Shown here in pieces: positions 42,771 through 51,813 of a DNA stretch of 64,000 nt. Numbering within the stretch: the stretch's first letter is position 1; every line of letters starts with the position of its first letter. The stretch is from an uncultured Clostridia bacterium. Its GTDB lineage: Bacteria; Bacillota; Clostridia; Christensenellales; Aristaeellaceae. Made by a program: the position numbers and the translations under genes. The notes under the pieces are model-generated. The model searched no databases. It was given only the letters and a program-made list of their open reading frames with translations, and was not told the origin of the DNA. The stretch spans positions 1-64,000 of the forward strand of contig CAKUCW010000008.1 in assembly GCA_934643825.1 (NCBI GenBank). Direction: 5' to 3'.

Positions 42771-42779
42771 ATTATAACA
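42771..42779 (-). promoter_or_regulatory. Extended -10 promoter of the maf-mre operon
   Basis: Minus-strand TGT-TATAAT (42779-42771), about 36 bases before the maf start. A -35 close to TTGACA is not evident. Confidence 0.6.
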
Positions 42780-42874
42780 TATTCTGTAACGGCTTGCATC
42801 AATAATTCACCATTTTGGTAAATCCGACAGAAAAAATAGGTTTGAAATTGAAGTTGCCTTGTGTAATCAAGACA

Positions 42875-42908
42875 CAAAAAACGCGGCAGGCATTAAAAAA
42901 CCTGCCGC
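42875..42908 (-). terminator. Terminator of xpt
   Basis: Minus-strand GCGGCAGG / CCTGCCGC with a 10-base loop, then GTTTTTT. Confidence 0.85.
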
Positions 42909-42925
42909 AGAACATCAACATCACA

Positions 42926-43498
42926 TCAGTCTGCAAATTCAATGCTGTCCTCCGACATGGATGCGATGCGAGCCAAGGAATACACATCCATACCCAGATC
43001 GACAAGCCGCTGGTGACCGCTTTGGAAAGCCTTTTCAATCACAATGCCTACACCGCATACTTCGGAACCCGCCTGCTGCACAAGTTTCAACACGCCAAAG
43101 GCGGCTTCTCCGCTCGCAAGAAAGTCATCAATCAGCAGAATCTTCTCACCTGCCGGCAAAAACTCGTGCTTCACCGTAAGTTCATACTGCGTTCCTTTTG
43201 TAAAAGAGCGAACCGTTGTTTGCAAAAGATCGCCATTCATGATTTTCGACGTTTGTTTTTTCATAATTACAAGCGGAAGACCCATTGCCAACGCTGTGAA
43301 CGCTGCCGGCGCTATGCCTGAGCTTTCGATCGTTACAATACGGGTCAATCCCTTATTGGCAAAGTATTTGGCGAATTCTTCGCCGATTGCTTTCATGAGT
43401 GGCACGTCAACCTGATGATTCAGGAAAGAATCGACCAGCAAAACATCCTGATTCAGTGCTTTTCCTCGTTTGAGGATCGCATCTTTGAGCATTTGCAT
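42926..43498 (-). CDS. xpt: Xanthine phosphoribosyltransferase
   Basis: 190 residues from the ATG at 43498. Xpt converts xanthine (or guanine) to the nucleotide with PRPP. Matches include LLVDSFLNHQVDVPLM, IVTIESSGIAPAAFTALAMG, the PRPP loop ILLIDDFLASGEAA and GIVIEKAFQSG. A good promoter lies 45 bases upstream. The usual purine riboswitch of Bacillota xpt genes is not seen in the short leader. Confidence 0.93.
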   Translation of the reverse strand: MQMLKDAILKRGKALNQDVLLVDSFLNHQVDVPLMKAIGEEFAKYFANKGLTRIVTIESSGIAPAAFTALAMGLPLVIMKKQTSKIMNGDLLQTTVRSFTKGTQYELTVKHEFLPAGEKILLIDDFLASGEAAFGVLKLVQQAGSEVCGVGIVIEKAFQSGHQRLVDLGMDVYSLARIASMSEDSIEFAD

Positions 43499-43542
43499 AC
43501 GTTCTTTACCCTTTCGTATCAAACAATAATTGATTTTTTCTT

Positions 43543-43571
43543 ATTTTACCGCAATTCGTGTGTACAGACAA
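43543..43571 (-). promoter_or_regulatory. Sigma-A promoter of xpt
   Basis: Minus-strand TTGTCT (43571-43566), 17-base spacer, TAAAAT (43548-43543). Confidence 0.75.
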
Positions 43572-43585
43572 GTACCTAAAGCATT

Positions 43586-44152
43586 TTATTTAAAACAACA
43601 GCCGGAACGTTCGCCTTTTGAATACATCGGCGGTGGATAAAGCGGCAGATTTAACTTAGGCATACAGCACTCGTTTTGCTGACATACGATTTCATATCTG
43701 CTGAAGATGGATTCGATGCCAATCGACAGGCATACCTGAAAACCGCTGGGCTGGCAATAGTTTGCGCTTTGTATTCCGATTTGTATGTCCCTTCGCAGAT
43801 TCATATTATGGCGATCAAAGCAGGCGCATCCTTGCAGCGGTGTATCGAGTTCAATGTATGACATTGCACGGAAGCAGCAACTCCGGCTATCGATTCCCTG
43901 TAATGCAAGCGTCAGCCTGAGCTTTTCGCCTGAACAGGACAATGCAATGGATTTTACATCAAGTACCTCAATCTTTTTTAAATATAGAGGTGGGCAAATA
44001 TTGTCTTGAAAATCGCTGATGGAAATTAAGCCGCGATAGCAATAATTTGCACAATTATGGTCAACCAGCCGTTCGACAATATAGCCCGCTTGATGATGGG
44101 TGCAGGATGGTTTGCGGCACTTTCCGTAATCACAAAAATCTAAAGAGGACAT
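43586..44152 (-). CDS. Cysteine-rich protein of unknown function (18 Cys in 188 residues)
   Basis: 188 residues from the ATG at 44152, which has GGAG about 8 bases upstream; a GTG three codons earlier is less likely. Cysteines occur singly and as CC pairs: C7, C12, C17, C34 and C38 near the N-terminus, SRSCC and GCAC in the middle, and ECC and GCC near the end. The middle (~57-140) has alternating hydrophobic strands like a beta-sandwich (IEVLDVKSIALSCSGEKLRLTLAL). There is no signal peptide or membrane helix. Cys-rich cytosolic beta proteins in spore formers are often coat or exosporium components; that is only a guess here. The start codon lies in a 13-bp hairpin arm. Confidence 0.65.
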   Translation of the reverse strand: MSSLDFCDYGKCRKPSCTHHQAGYIVERLVDHNCANYCYRGLISISDFQDNICPPLYLKKIEVLDVKSIALSCSGEKLRLTLALQGIDSRSCCFRAMSYIELDTPLQGCACFDRHNMNLRRDIQIGIQSANYCQPSGFQVCLSIGIESIFSRYEIVCQQNECCMPKLNLPLYPPPMYSKGERSGCCFK

Positions 44153-44195
44153 AGGATACACTCCCTCTCTTAAGAGTCATTTTATCCTATGTCCT
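44146..44195 (-). repeat. Inverted repeat enclosing the ribosome site of the Cys-rich gene
   Basis: AGGACATAGGATA (44146-44158) and TATCCTATGTCCT (44183-44195) are perfect 13-bp inverted repeats. Read on the minus strand, the start codon ATG (44152) is in the 3' arm and the GGAG site is in the loop, between miaA and the Cys-rich gene. Confidence 0.8.
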
Positions 44196-44221
44196 TTTCC
44201 CGAATCTTGTTCGGTTTTAAA

Positions 44222-45226
44222 TCAACGTTTTCCATTAGACCGCTGGTCGGTTTCACACATTTCTTGAAATTCTTGATATTGCTTAATATCCTCTTCAATC
44301 TGATGAAGCAGTGCCTGTTCAAGCGCTTCGCGATCGGGATACTCGGTATAGTCAAACCAACGCATGGAAGAATCGTGTCTGAACCAAGTCCATTGCCGCT
44401 TTGCATATCTTCGAGAGTTTTGCTTAATGAGTTCGACAGCACGATCCAATGTAATTTCACCACGCAAAGCACTCACGATTTCTTTGTAGCCGATTGCCTG
44501 CATAGCGCCGCCTTCTTGATTAGGCTCGACGCCTAAGGCAAGAAGGTTTTTGACTTCTTCAACGAGTCCTGCCTGCATCATTTCGTCTACTCGTGCGTTG
44601 ATTCGCGCATACATCATTTCCCGCGGCAGCGACAAACCATATACAAGGACATGGAACATGCCCTCGCGTTTTTCAGCTTCAGCTTGTTGGCTCTTTGTTT
44701 TTCCGGACATTTCAAAGATTTCCAATGCACGCATGACACGACGGATATCGTTCGGGTGTAATTTGGAAGCGGTTTCCGGATCAACTTCTTCAAGCATGGC
44801 ATGAAGAATGTTCTGTCCGTCAGGCTGCTGGGCAATGCTCCTCAGCTTTTCGCGGATCTCTTCATTTGCTTTGCTTTCACCAAGGCGCATATCATATCGA
44901 ATAGCATCCAAATACAATCCCGTTCCGCCAACAAGCAGCGGCAGTTTTCCTCGATCTAGGATATTCCGAATAGCTTGGACCGCCATAGTTTGATAATCTG
45001 CTGTAGTAAAGCGATCATGCGGATCGGCAACATCGATCATATGGTGCGAAACCGCAGCACGTTCTTCCGGAGTTGATTTAGCTGTGCCGATATCCATATT
45101 CCGATAAATCTGCATCGAATCCATCGACACAATTTCACCTTTCAGTTTCTTTGCCAGAAACAAAGAGGTTTTCGTCTTTCCTACGCCAGTCGGACCAACA
45201 AGCGCAACGATGATGGGTTTTGACAT
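44222..45226 (-). CDS. miaA: tRNA dimethylallyltransferase
   Basis: 334 residues from the ATG at 45226 (GAGG 8 bases upstream; the ATG at 45232 is too close to it). MiaA adds the isopentenyl group to A37 of tRNAs reading UNN codons; MiaB, encoded in the same run, then methylthiolates it. The P-loop is GPTGVGKT (11-18), with DSMQIYRNMDIGTAK, the DMAPP-site Asp/Thr, and GLYLDAIRYD. It starts 15 bases after mutL. Confidence 0.95.
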   Translation of the reverse strand: MSKPIIVALVGPTGVGKTKTSLFLAKKLKGEIVSMDSMQIYRNMDIGTAKSTPEERAAVSHHMIDVADPHDRFTTADYQTMAVQAIRNILDRGKLPLLVGGTGLYLDAIRYDMRLGESKANEEIREKLRSIAQQPDGQNILHAMLEEVDPETASKLHPNDIRRVMRALEIFEMSGKTKSQQAEAEKREGMFHVLVYGLSLPREMMYARINARVDEMMQAGLVEEVKNLLALGVEPNQEGGAMQAIGYKEIVSALRGEITLDRAVELIKQNSRRYAKRQWTWFRHDSSMRWFDYTEYPDREALEQALLHQIEEDIKQYQEFQEMCETDQRSNGKR

Positions 45227-45241
45227 GCGCATATCCTCATT

Positions 45242-47272
45242 TTAATTGTTGATTCTTCTAAAACGCTTCTCGATCTCTGTCTTTTCCAGCACAACAACCA
45301 ACGGGCGTCCGTGCGGGCAGGTTGGCGGCGCATTCGTTCGAAGCATATCCGCCAGCAGAGGCTTGATTTCTTCCATGGTGAGCTTGTCGCCACCCTTTAC
45401 CGCTTTTTTGCATGCCATCTGAAGGATAGCATCGCGTCTTTTTTGTGCGGTAGACAATACACGAAGTTCACCAAGGCGATCGACCATTTCGAGAAATGCG
45501 CTTTTCGTTTGTGGAATACCCAACACGTTGGGAACTGCACGAATCTGATAAGCGTCGTCACCGAATGGTTCAATATCAAAGCCCGCAGCGCGAATTTCCT
45601 CATGATAGGTCTCTATTTTTACCGCATCCTGTGGTGTAACATGAACGACTTGAGCAACCATAAGAATTTGAGAACCAACCCCGGCGTCAATTTCCCGCAT
45701 CAGCTTTTCGTAGAGTATTCGTTCGTGCGCGGCATGCTGATCGATCAAAATCAGCTGTTTTGTGTTCTGCAAAATGATATAGGTGTCAAAAGCAACGCCG
45801 ACCATGGAGTAACCGCTTAACTCATCGCCCAGTGTTGTGGGAACAGCATTCTTCGGAATCAGTTCTTCCTGAACGGGCTCCTGCACGGAAACGGTAAGCG
45901 GCTCATTTGCACTCGGCTTAGGCTCGCTCGGTACAGCTTCGGGTTGGATGGGAGAAATTTCATCATTGAGCTTTGAAAATGCCAAATTTTCCTTTTTGCC
46001 CGGTATTTGAGATTCCCTCAGCGCTGCACCGCCGAAATACTGCGTTACAAAAGAAGTAAAATCAGCCTGTTGTTGCGGCGTGGGTTTACTTTCGCTCTTT
46101 TGTTCAATGACAACTTGCGCATTTTTATGGACTTCGGATGCTTGCGGTAAAACAGCAGTCTGCTCGCGTGCCTGCTCGATACCTTCATCGGTTTGCGTGT
46201 TGATGACCTGCACGACGCTGGGCTTCAACGTCGTTTGCGGCACTTCCCGAACCAAACTCATATGAGGGGCGCTTTGAAGCGGGGATACTGAAAAACTGTC
46301 TGTGACTGCTCCGCGAACGTTTTCGTAAATCAGGTGTTCATCGCTGAAACGTACTTCCAACTTATTGGGATGGACGTTGACATCCACCATGTTGGTCGGC
46401 ATCTCCAAATTCAGTACGCAAATCGGATAATGACCAATCGTTACACGTTCTCTGCATCCATCTTCAAGCGCCTGAGTAAGAATCTGGCTGCGAATGGTAC
46501 GCCCGTTGACGATGAAGGTCTGTCTGGCGCGATTGGAACGTGCCTGCAAGCCAACACCCACCAAACCTGAAACAGAAACGGATCCTTCGGACCGAACCGG
46601 AATCATTGCTGTCGCTGTTTCTCTGCCATATAAACTGAACAGGGCGCTGCGCAGATCTCCGTTTCCGGAACTCGAATAAATCTGTTTTCCATTGTGAATC
46701 AGTCGTAAGGATACATTGGGATGAGCAAGAATCAGCCTTGCAATCATCTCGGCAACCTTGGCAGCTTCTGTCGAGGGCTTTTTGAGAAATTTCAAGCGCA
46801 CGGGTGTATTGTAAAACAGTTCTCTGGCAACGATAGTGGTTCCCTGTGGGCTGGCAGCCTCTGAAATACTCTTGATTTCTCCGCCTTCATTAACTGCACG
46901 AGTTCCCGTTTCCTCATGAACGTTTCGCGTGGTCAGTGTGAGTTTGGATACCGCAGCAATGGATGCTAGGGCCTCACCACGGAAACCGAGCGTATGAAGC
47001 GCAAACAAATCATCTGATTTCGTGATTTTGCTTGTCGCATGGCGCTCAAATGCCATACGAACATCACGGCTCCGAATTCCGCGTCCATTATCCGTCACGC
47101 GCAGATAAGAAATTCCGCCGTCGCGGATTTCGACAGTAATGCATGTTGCACCGGCATCCAAACTGTTTTCAACCAGTTCCTTAATGGCTGAAACAGGGCT
47201 TTCTACCACTTCACCGGCAGCAATCTTTCCGATCAGTTCCTGATCCAGCCTTAGTATCGGTCTATCCTCCAC
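45242..47272 (-). CDS. mutL: DNA mismatch repair protein MutL
   Basis: 676 residues from a GTG at 47272 with AAAGGA upstream. The GHKL ATPase part has KIAAGEVV, ELVENSLDAGA, DNGRGI and FRGEALASI. A Ser/Glu/Pro-rich linker (~340-470) precedes the dimerisation domain, which carries the endonuclease motif DQHAAHERI and the C-terminal CPHGRP, so it is the nicking type of MutL found in organisms without MutH. It lies 33 bases after mutS. Confidence 0.95.
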   Translation of the reverse strand: MEDRPILRLDQELIGKIAAGEVVESPVSAIKELVENSLDAGATCITVEIRDGGISYLRVTDNGRGIRSRDVRMAFERHATSKITKSDDLFALHTLGFRGEALASIAAVSKLTLTTRNVHEETGTRAVNEGGEIKSISEAASPQGTTIVARELFYNTPVRLKFLKKPSTEAAKVAEMIARLILAHPNVSLRLIHNGKQIYSSSGNGDLRSALFSLYGRETATAMIPVRSEGSVSVSGLVGVGLQARSNRARQTFIVNGRTIRSQILTQALEDGCRERVTIGHYPICVLNLEMPTNMVDVNVHPNKLEVRFSDEHLIYENVRGAVTDSFSVSPLQSAPHMSLVREVPQTTLKPSVVQVINTQTDEGIEQAREQTAVLPQASEVHKNAQVVIEQKSESKPTPQQQADFTSFVTQYFGGAALRESQIPGKKENLAFSKLNDEISPIQPEAVPSEPKPSANEPLTVSVQEPVQEELIPKNAVPTTLGDELSGYSMVGVAFDTYIILQNTKQLILIDQHAAHERILYEKLMREIDAGVGSQILMVAQVVHVTPQDAVKIETYHEEIRAAGFDIEPFGDDAYQIRAVPNVLGIPQTKSAFLEMVDRLGELRVLSTAQKRRDAILQMACKKAVKGGDKLTMEEIKPLLADMLRTNAPPTCPHGRPLVVVLEKTEIEKRFRRINN

Positions 47273-47305
47273 GGCATTGTTCCTTTCTCTGTATTCCGGT
47301 CGGTT

Positions 47306-49900
47306 TTAAGCTTTTCTCGCTTTTTCTTTCAGGGTAAATAAGATATTCAGGGCTTCAATCGGCGTCATGCTCATCACATCGAGCGCACGGATTTCTTCAA
47401 CCAAATCCATCGCCGGCGCTTCAAACATATTAACCTGTTTGTTTTTCTTGTCCGTATCGCCCAGAATGTTCTGCCCAATCGACGTTTGGTTGACATCATT
47501 GGTTTCAAGGCGAGCCAGTATCTCATGCGCACGCATGATTACCGGTCGAGGCATGCCCGCCAGATGTGCAACGTGAATGCCAAAGCTCTTATCTGCGCCG
47601 CCACGTTCGATTTTGCGCAAGAAAACGATGTCCTCGCCATGCTCTTTTACGCTGATTCGATAATTCACGACGCCGGAAAGACGTCCTTCCAGTTCGCTCA
47701 GTTCATGGTAATGCGTTGCAAACAGAGTCTTGGCTCCGATTTTATTTTTATCAACCAAGTATTCTACGACAGCCCACGCGATACTTAAACCGTCAAAAGT
47801 GCTGGTTCCCCTGCCGATTTCATCGAGTACAATCAACGAACGCGGTGTTGCACTGCGCAAAATATGCGCCATTTCGTTCATTTCGACCATGAACGTCGAT
47901 TGCCCGCTTGCCAAATCGTCCGAGGCGCCTACACGCGTGAATATACGGTCAACGATTCCGATTTTCGCTCTTTCAGCCGGAACAAAACTTCCCATATGCG
48001 CCATCAACGTAATCAGTGCAACTTGACGCATGTAGGTGCTTTTACCTGCCATGTTCGGACCGGTGATGATAAGCATTCTGTTATCGTCGTCATCAAGAAG
48101 CGTGCTGTTTGGAACAAACAGCTCATCTCCATGCATACCCGCTTCTACAACCGGGTGACGACCATCAACGATATCAATAACGCCATCTTCGGAAATTTCC
48201 GGACGAACATAGTGATTCCGAATCGCCGCAACTGAAAGCGATACCAATGCATCCAGTGTCTTTAGCCCGATAGCCGTATGCTGAATACGGGGAATTTGCT
48301 CGGAAAGGAAATCCCTGATTTCAATAAAAAGTCCTTGTTCGAGACGGACTGCTTTTTCCTGTGCTCCAAGAACGGTTTCCTGAATTTCATGGAGTTCCGG
48401 CGTCATGTATCGTTCGCAGTTGGCAAGTGTCTGTTTGCGGGTGTACCGATACGGAACCTGCTCGTAATTGGATTTTGTGACTTCGATATAGTAGCCGAAG
48501 ATGCGGTTATACTGAATCTTCAAATTCTTGATTCCTGTCAGTTCCCGCTCTTTTGCTTCAAGCTCTGCGATCCATTGATGACCATTTCTCGATGCTTCAC
48601 GCAGCTTATCCAATTCGGCATTGAAACCGTTTTTGATATAATGTCCCTCGCTCATCAGCGCCGGTGCATCCGGATCAATGGCATCAGTCAACTTTTCAAC
48701 GATATCATCAAGCGGAGTCAGCTGCTGGAGTAATCCACCAAGCATACCTTGAGGAGCAATGGATGCTAAGGCATGGCGTATAGCAGGAACATGGGAAAGG
48801 GAATCGCGAAGCGCCAGACAGTCTTTTGCATGGATGGATTTATAAGCAATTCGGCTCAGCAGCCGTTCTATATCGTAAACCTGCGTCAATTCTTCCCGAA
48901 TCAAGTCAACCGTCATATCTGCTTCACGCAAAGCTTGTACCGCGTCAAGACGGGCGTCAATTTCCTCTTTTACCGCCAAAGGCTGTTCGATAAAACCGCG
49001 CAGTGTGCGTGCGCCCATTGCCGTACAGGTATAATCCAGAATACCGAGCAGGGAACCCTGCTTCTGCCGTGAACGCATGGTTTCGGTCAATTCCAGGTTT
49101 CTGCGTGCCGTATGATCGAGCATCATATACCGCTTGTCATGATATTCGGCAAGCTCATTCATATGTTCAAGCGCATTTTTTTGCGTTTCTTCAAGATATT
49201 TCATCAATGCGCCGGCTGCCCGAATGCCCAGTTTCAGACCGCTGATACCATAGGTATCCAAGCTCTGCACTTTAAAATGATCAAGCAGCGCTGCTTTTGC
49301 CCGAGCATATTGAAACCGTGTGCCATCCTGAACATCTACATGCAGCGATGTTGCATGATCCGGCAATTCTGCATTCGATATAATCTCTTTGGGCATAATG
49401 CGAACGATTTCATCCTGCATTCTGCTGGATGCTTTTTCGATTTCGTACAGATAGAACTCGCCCGTTGAAACATCGGCAAAAGCCAATCCGGCGCGTTCTC
49501 CATCCATGCACACAGACAGAAGGTAGTTATTTCTTCTTTCATCCAGCATGGATTGCTCAATCACTGTACCGGGTGTCACGACGCGAATGACATCGCGCTT
49601 GACGAGTCCCTTTGCAGTTGCGGGATCTTCCATCTGTTCGCATATGGCGACTTTATAACCTTTTTCGATCAAACGATTGATATAGGTTTCTGCGCTGTGG
49701 AACGGAACTCCGCACATAGGTGCGCGTTCCTCCATACCGCAGTTTTTCCCGGTGAGCGTCAGTTCCAATTCCCGGGAGACCAGCTTGGCGTCATCAAAGA
49801 ACATTTCATAGAAGTCGCCCAGTCGGAAAAACAGAATCATTCCGGGGTATTTGTCCTTCATATCCAGATACTGACGCATCATCGGGGTCATGTTTGCCAT
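47306..49900 (-). CDS. mutS: DNA mismatch repair protein MutS
   Basis: 864 residues, full length. The mismatch-reading FYE motif is in RLGDFYEMFFDDA. The ATPase has Walker A GPNMAGKSTYMRQ, Walker B LIVLDEIGRGTSTFDG and ATHYHEL. MutS recognises mismatches and recruits MutL. Gene order ylbF-like, mutS, mutL, miaA parallels the Bacillus ymcA-mutSL region. Confidence 0.97.
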   Translation of the reverse strand: MANMTPMMRQYLDMKDKYPGMILFFRLGDFYEMFFDDAKLVSRELELTLTGKNCGMEERAPMCGVPFHSAETYINRLIEKGYKVAICEQMEDPATAKGLVKRDVIRVVTPGTVIEQSMLDERRNNYLLSVCMDGERAGLAFADVSTGEFYLYEIEKASSRMQDEIVRIMPKEIISNAELPDHATSLHVDVQDGTRFQYARAKAALLDHFKVQSLDTYGISGLKLGIRAAGALMKYLEETQKNALEHMNELAEYHDKRYMMLDHTARRNLELTETMRSRQKQGSLLGILDYTCTAMGARTLRGFIEQPLAVKEEIDARLDAVQALREADMTVDLIREELTQVYDIERLLSRIAYKSIHAKDCLALRDSLSHVPAIRHALASIAPQGMLGGLLQQLTPLDDIVEKLTDAIDPDAPALMSEGHYIKNGFNAELDKLREASRNGHQWIAELEAKERELTGIKNLKIQYNRIFGYYIEVTKSNYEQVPYRYTRKQTLANCERYMTPELHEIQETVLGAQEKAVRLEQGLFIEIRDFLSEQIPRIQHTAIGLKTLDALVSLSVAAIRNHYVRPEISEDGVIDIVDGRHPVVEAGMHGDELFVPNSTLLDDDDNRMLIITGPNMAGKSTYMRQVALITLMAHMGSFVPAERAKIGIVDRIFTRVGASDDLASGQSTFMVEMNEMAHILRSATPRSLIVLDEIGRGTSTFDGLSIAWAVVEYLVDKNKIGAKTLFATHYHELSELEGRLSGVVNYRISVKEHGEDIVFLRKIERGGADKSFGIHVAHLAGMPRPVIMRAHEILARLETNDVNQTSIGQNILGDTDKKNKQVNMFEAPAMDLVEEIRALDVMSMTPIEALNILFTLKEKARKA

Positions 49901-49943
49901 TTCCGTGCCTCCGTGTCTTTTTTCCTCAGCGTTTTAAGCAGGC

Positions 49944-50333
49944 TCAATGGCATCCGCCGCAAGAGGCACAATTTCCGCTGCACCCACCGCTCTGCTCCAC
50001 TTCGCCGGTAATCATAAATTCAAGCACATGATTGACCTGATTCATCAGCTCGGAGAAAGCCTGACGCGCATTGGTCATCGCGTCGACTGCCGGCATCTGA
50101 TTGAGCGCCTGCTGAGCATCATCCATTTCCTGACCAAGCTGTGCGATTTTGTCCGCATCTCCGATTGCCATCGCCGCGTGAAGCTGATCCTTTGCTTCCA
50201 GATAGCGACTCATAGCCTGCGCAACGGCGGGATCGCTCATCGCCGCCTTTTCGCAAAGCTGCATGTTCTTATATTCTTCGGAGTCAACGATAGCCTGCCC
50301 CAGTTCGCGGGCACATTCCGTAACTTTGCTCAT
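49944..50333 (-). CDS. YlbF/YmcA (RicA/RicF) family protein with Cys-rich tail
   Basis: 129 residues. The helical DUF964 core (~1-112) is clear: ARELGQAIVDSEEYKNMQLCEKAAMSDPAVAQAM, MDDAQQALNQMPAVDAM and AFSELMNQVNHVLEFMITGE. In Bacillus, YlbF, YmcA and YaaT form an Fe-S complex that affects mRNA maturation, sporulation and biofilm. Here the protein ends in GGCSGNCASCGGCH, five closely spaced Cys and a His that could bind an Fe-S cluster or metal. It lies between miaB and mutS, as ymcA does in Bacillus. YaaT is not in the window. Confidence 0.9.
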   Translation of the reverse strand: MSKVTECARELGQAIVDSEEYKNMQLCEKAAMSDPAVAQAMSRYLEAKDQLHAAMAIGDADKIAQLGQEMDDAQQALNQMPAVDAMTNARQAFSELMNQVNHVLEFMITGEVEQSGGCSGNCASCGGCH

Positions 50334-50365
50334 AACCTTGTTCCTTTCACCGATTCATGACGATT

Positions 50366-51781
50366 TTAGTTTTCAACAATTCTTTCGCCGCGCAGCGTAC
50401 TTTCACCCGCAGACGTGATCTTAACACGGACAATTTGACCGATCAGCTCTTTGCTTCCCGGGAAATTGACGGTGATGTTGTATTCGTTCTTTCCTGCCAT
50501 TTGGTTCTCGTCGCGACGGGAAGCTTCTTCGACAAGGACATGGTGAACTTGTCCGATATATTTGGCATAGCGCTCGTGCGTCATATTCTTCTGGATGGCG
50601 ATCAGTTTCTGAATCCGACGGGAAGAAACTTCCTCCGGAATCTGATCTTCCATATCAGCCGCACGCGTTCCGACACGCGGCGAATAAATGAATGTAAATG
50701 CGCTGTCATAACCGACTTGCTGAACCAACGCACAGGTTTCTTCAAAATCCTCTTCGGTTTCGCCCGGATAACCCACGATCAAGTCGGTAGTTAAGCTGAT
50801 ATCCGGAACCTTTTTACGAATCGCTTCGACGCGTTCAAGGTACTTCTCCCTCGTATATCGGCGGTTCATGGATTGCAGAATTCTGTTGCTTCCATGCTGA
50901 ACGGGCAGATGAAGTGCATGACAGATATGTTTTGAAGAAGACATGACATTGATCAATTCATCGGAAATGTCCTTTGGATGCGACGTCATGAACCGAATCC
51001 GTTCAATGCCGATCTTGTCCAGCTCTGCCAGAAGCTGCGCAAAGCTCAACTCACCTTCCACATCCAGCCCGTAAGAATTGACGTTTTGCCCCAGCAGCAT
51101 GATCTCTTTGACGCCATCGGCCTTCAACTCACGAGCTTCTTGCAAGATACGAGCCGAAGCACGGGAACGCTCGCGTCCGCGAACATAAGGCACAATGCAA
51201 TACGAACAGAAGTTGTTGCATCCATACATGATTGTAATGTACGCATGATATGGGTTATTGCGGCGAACAGGCAGTTCTTCCGGAATGCTGCCTTCGTCAT
51301 CATCGATAACTTCGACAACACGTCGTCTGCTTTCCACGGCTTTGAGCATGAGCTGTGCAAATCGATATAGATTATGCGTGCCGAAAGCCAAATCAACAAA
51401 CGGATATTGTCTGAGAATCTGCTCACCCATTCCCGGCTGCTGCATCATGCAGCCGCAGACGGCAACCATCAGCTCGGGGCGTGTCTTCTTTAGCTCTTTC
51501 AGCCATACAACATTTCCAAGCGCACGTCTTTGTGCGTTGTCACGCACACAACATGTGTTGAATATCACAAAATCAGCCTTTTCACGGCTTTCAGCGGGCG
51601 TCATGCCCATCTGTGCCAACATGCCCTCGAGTGTTTCGCTGTCATGCGCATTCATCTGGCAGCCGTACGTAACCACACAATATGTGTGCGGACGATCTTT
51701 AAGCTCCGCGAAGGCTCTCATCCATTCTTTCTGCTGGGCAATCTCTTCTGCCGGAAGCTCAATAGCCTGAGTTCTTTTCAT
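50366..51781 (-). CDS. miaB: tRNA-2-methylthio-N6-dimethylallyladenosine synthase MiaB
   Basis: 471 residues. MiaB adds the methylthio group to i6A37 using two 4Fe-4S clusters. The N-terminal UPF0004 domain carries cluster Cys in TYGCQMNAHDSE, FNTCCVRDNA and VCGCMMQQ; the radical SAM CxxxCxxC is in YGCNNFCSYCIVP; the C-terminal TRAM domain ends the protein. With miaA downstream in the same run it completes the ms2i6A pathway. Confidence 0.96.
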   Translation of the reverse strand: MKRTQAIELPAEEIAQQKEWMRAFAELKDRPHTYCVVTYGCQMNAHDSETLEGMLAQMGMTPAESREKADFVIFNTCCVRDNAQRRALGNVVWLKELKKTRPELMVAVCGCMMQQPGMGEQILRQYPFVDLAFGTHNLYRFAQLMLKAVESRRRVVEVIDDDEGSIPEELPVRRNNPYHAYITIMYGCNNFCSYCIVPYVRGRERSRASARILQEARELKADGVKEIMLLGQNVNSYGLDVEGELSFAQLLAELDKIGIERIRFMTSHPKDISDELINVMSSSKHICHALHLPVQHGSNRILQSMNRRYTREKYLERVEAIRKKVPDISLTTDLIVGYPGETEEDFEETCALVQQVGYDSAFTFIYSPRVGTRAADMEDQIPEEVSSRRIQKLIAIQKNMTHERYAKYIGQVHHVLVEEASRRDENQMAGKNEYNITVNFPGSKELIGQIVRVKITSAGESTLRGERIVEN

Positions 51782-51813
51782 ATTTTGCTAATTCCTTTTT
51801 TGTCGCTAATCGT

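Noticed and set aside
43499..43585. Purine riboswitch upstream of xpt
   Set aside because: The leader between the promoter and the start is only about 40 bases and lacks the conserved junction sequences.
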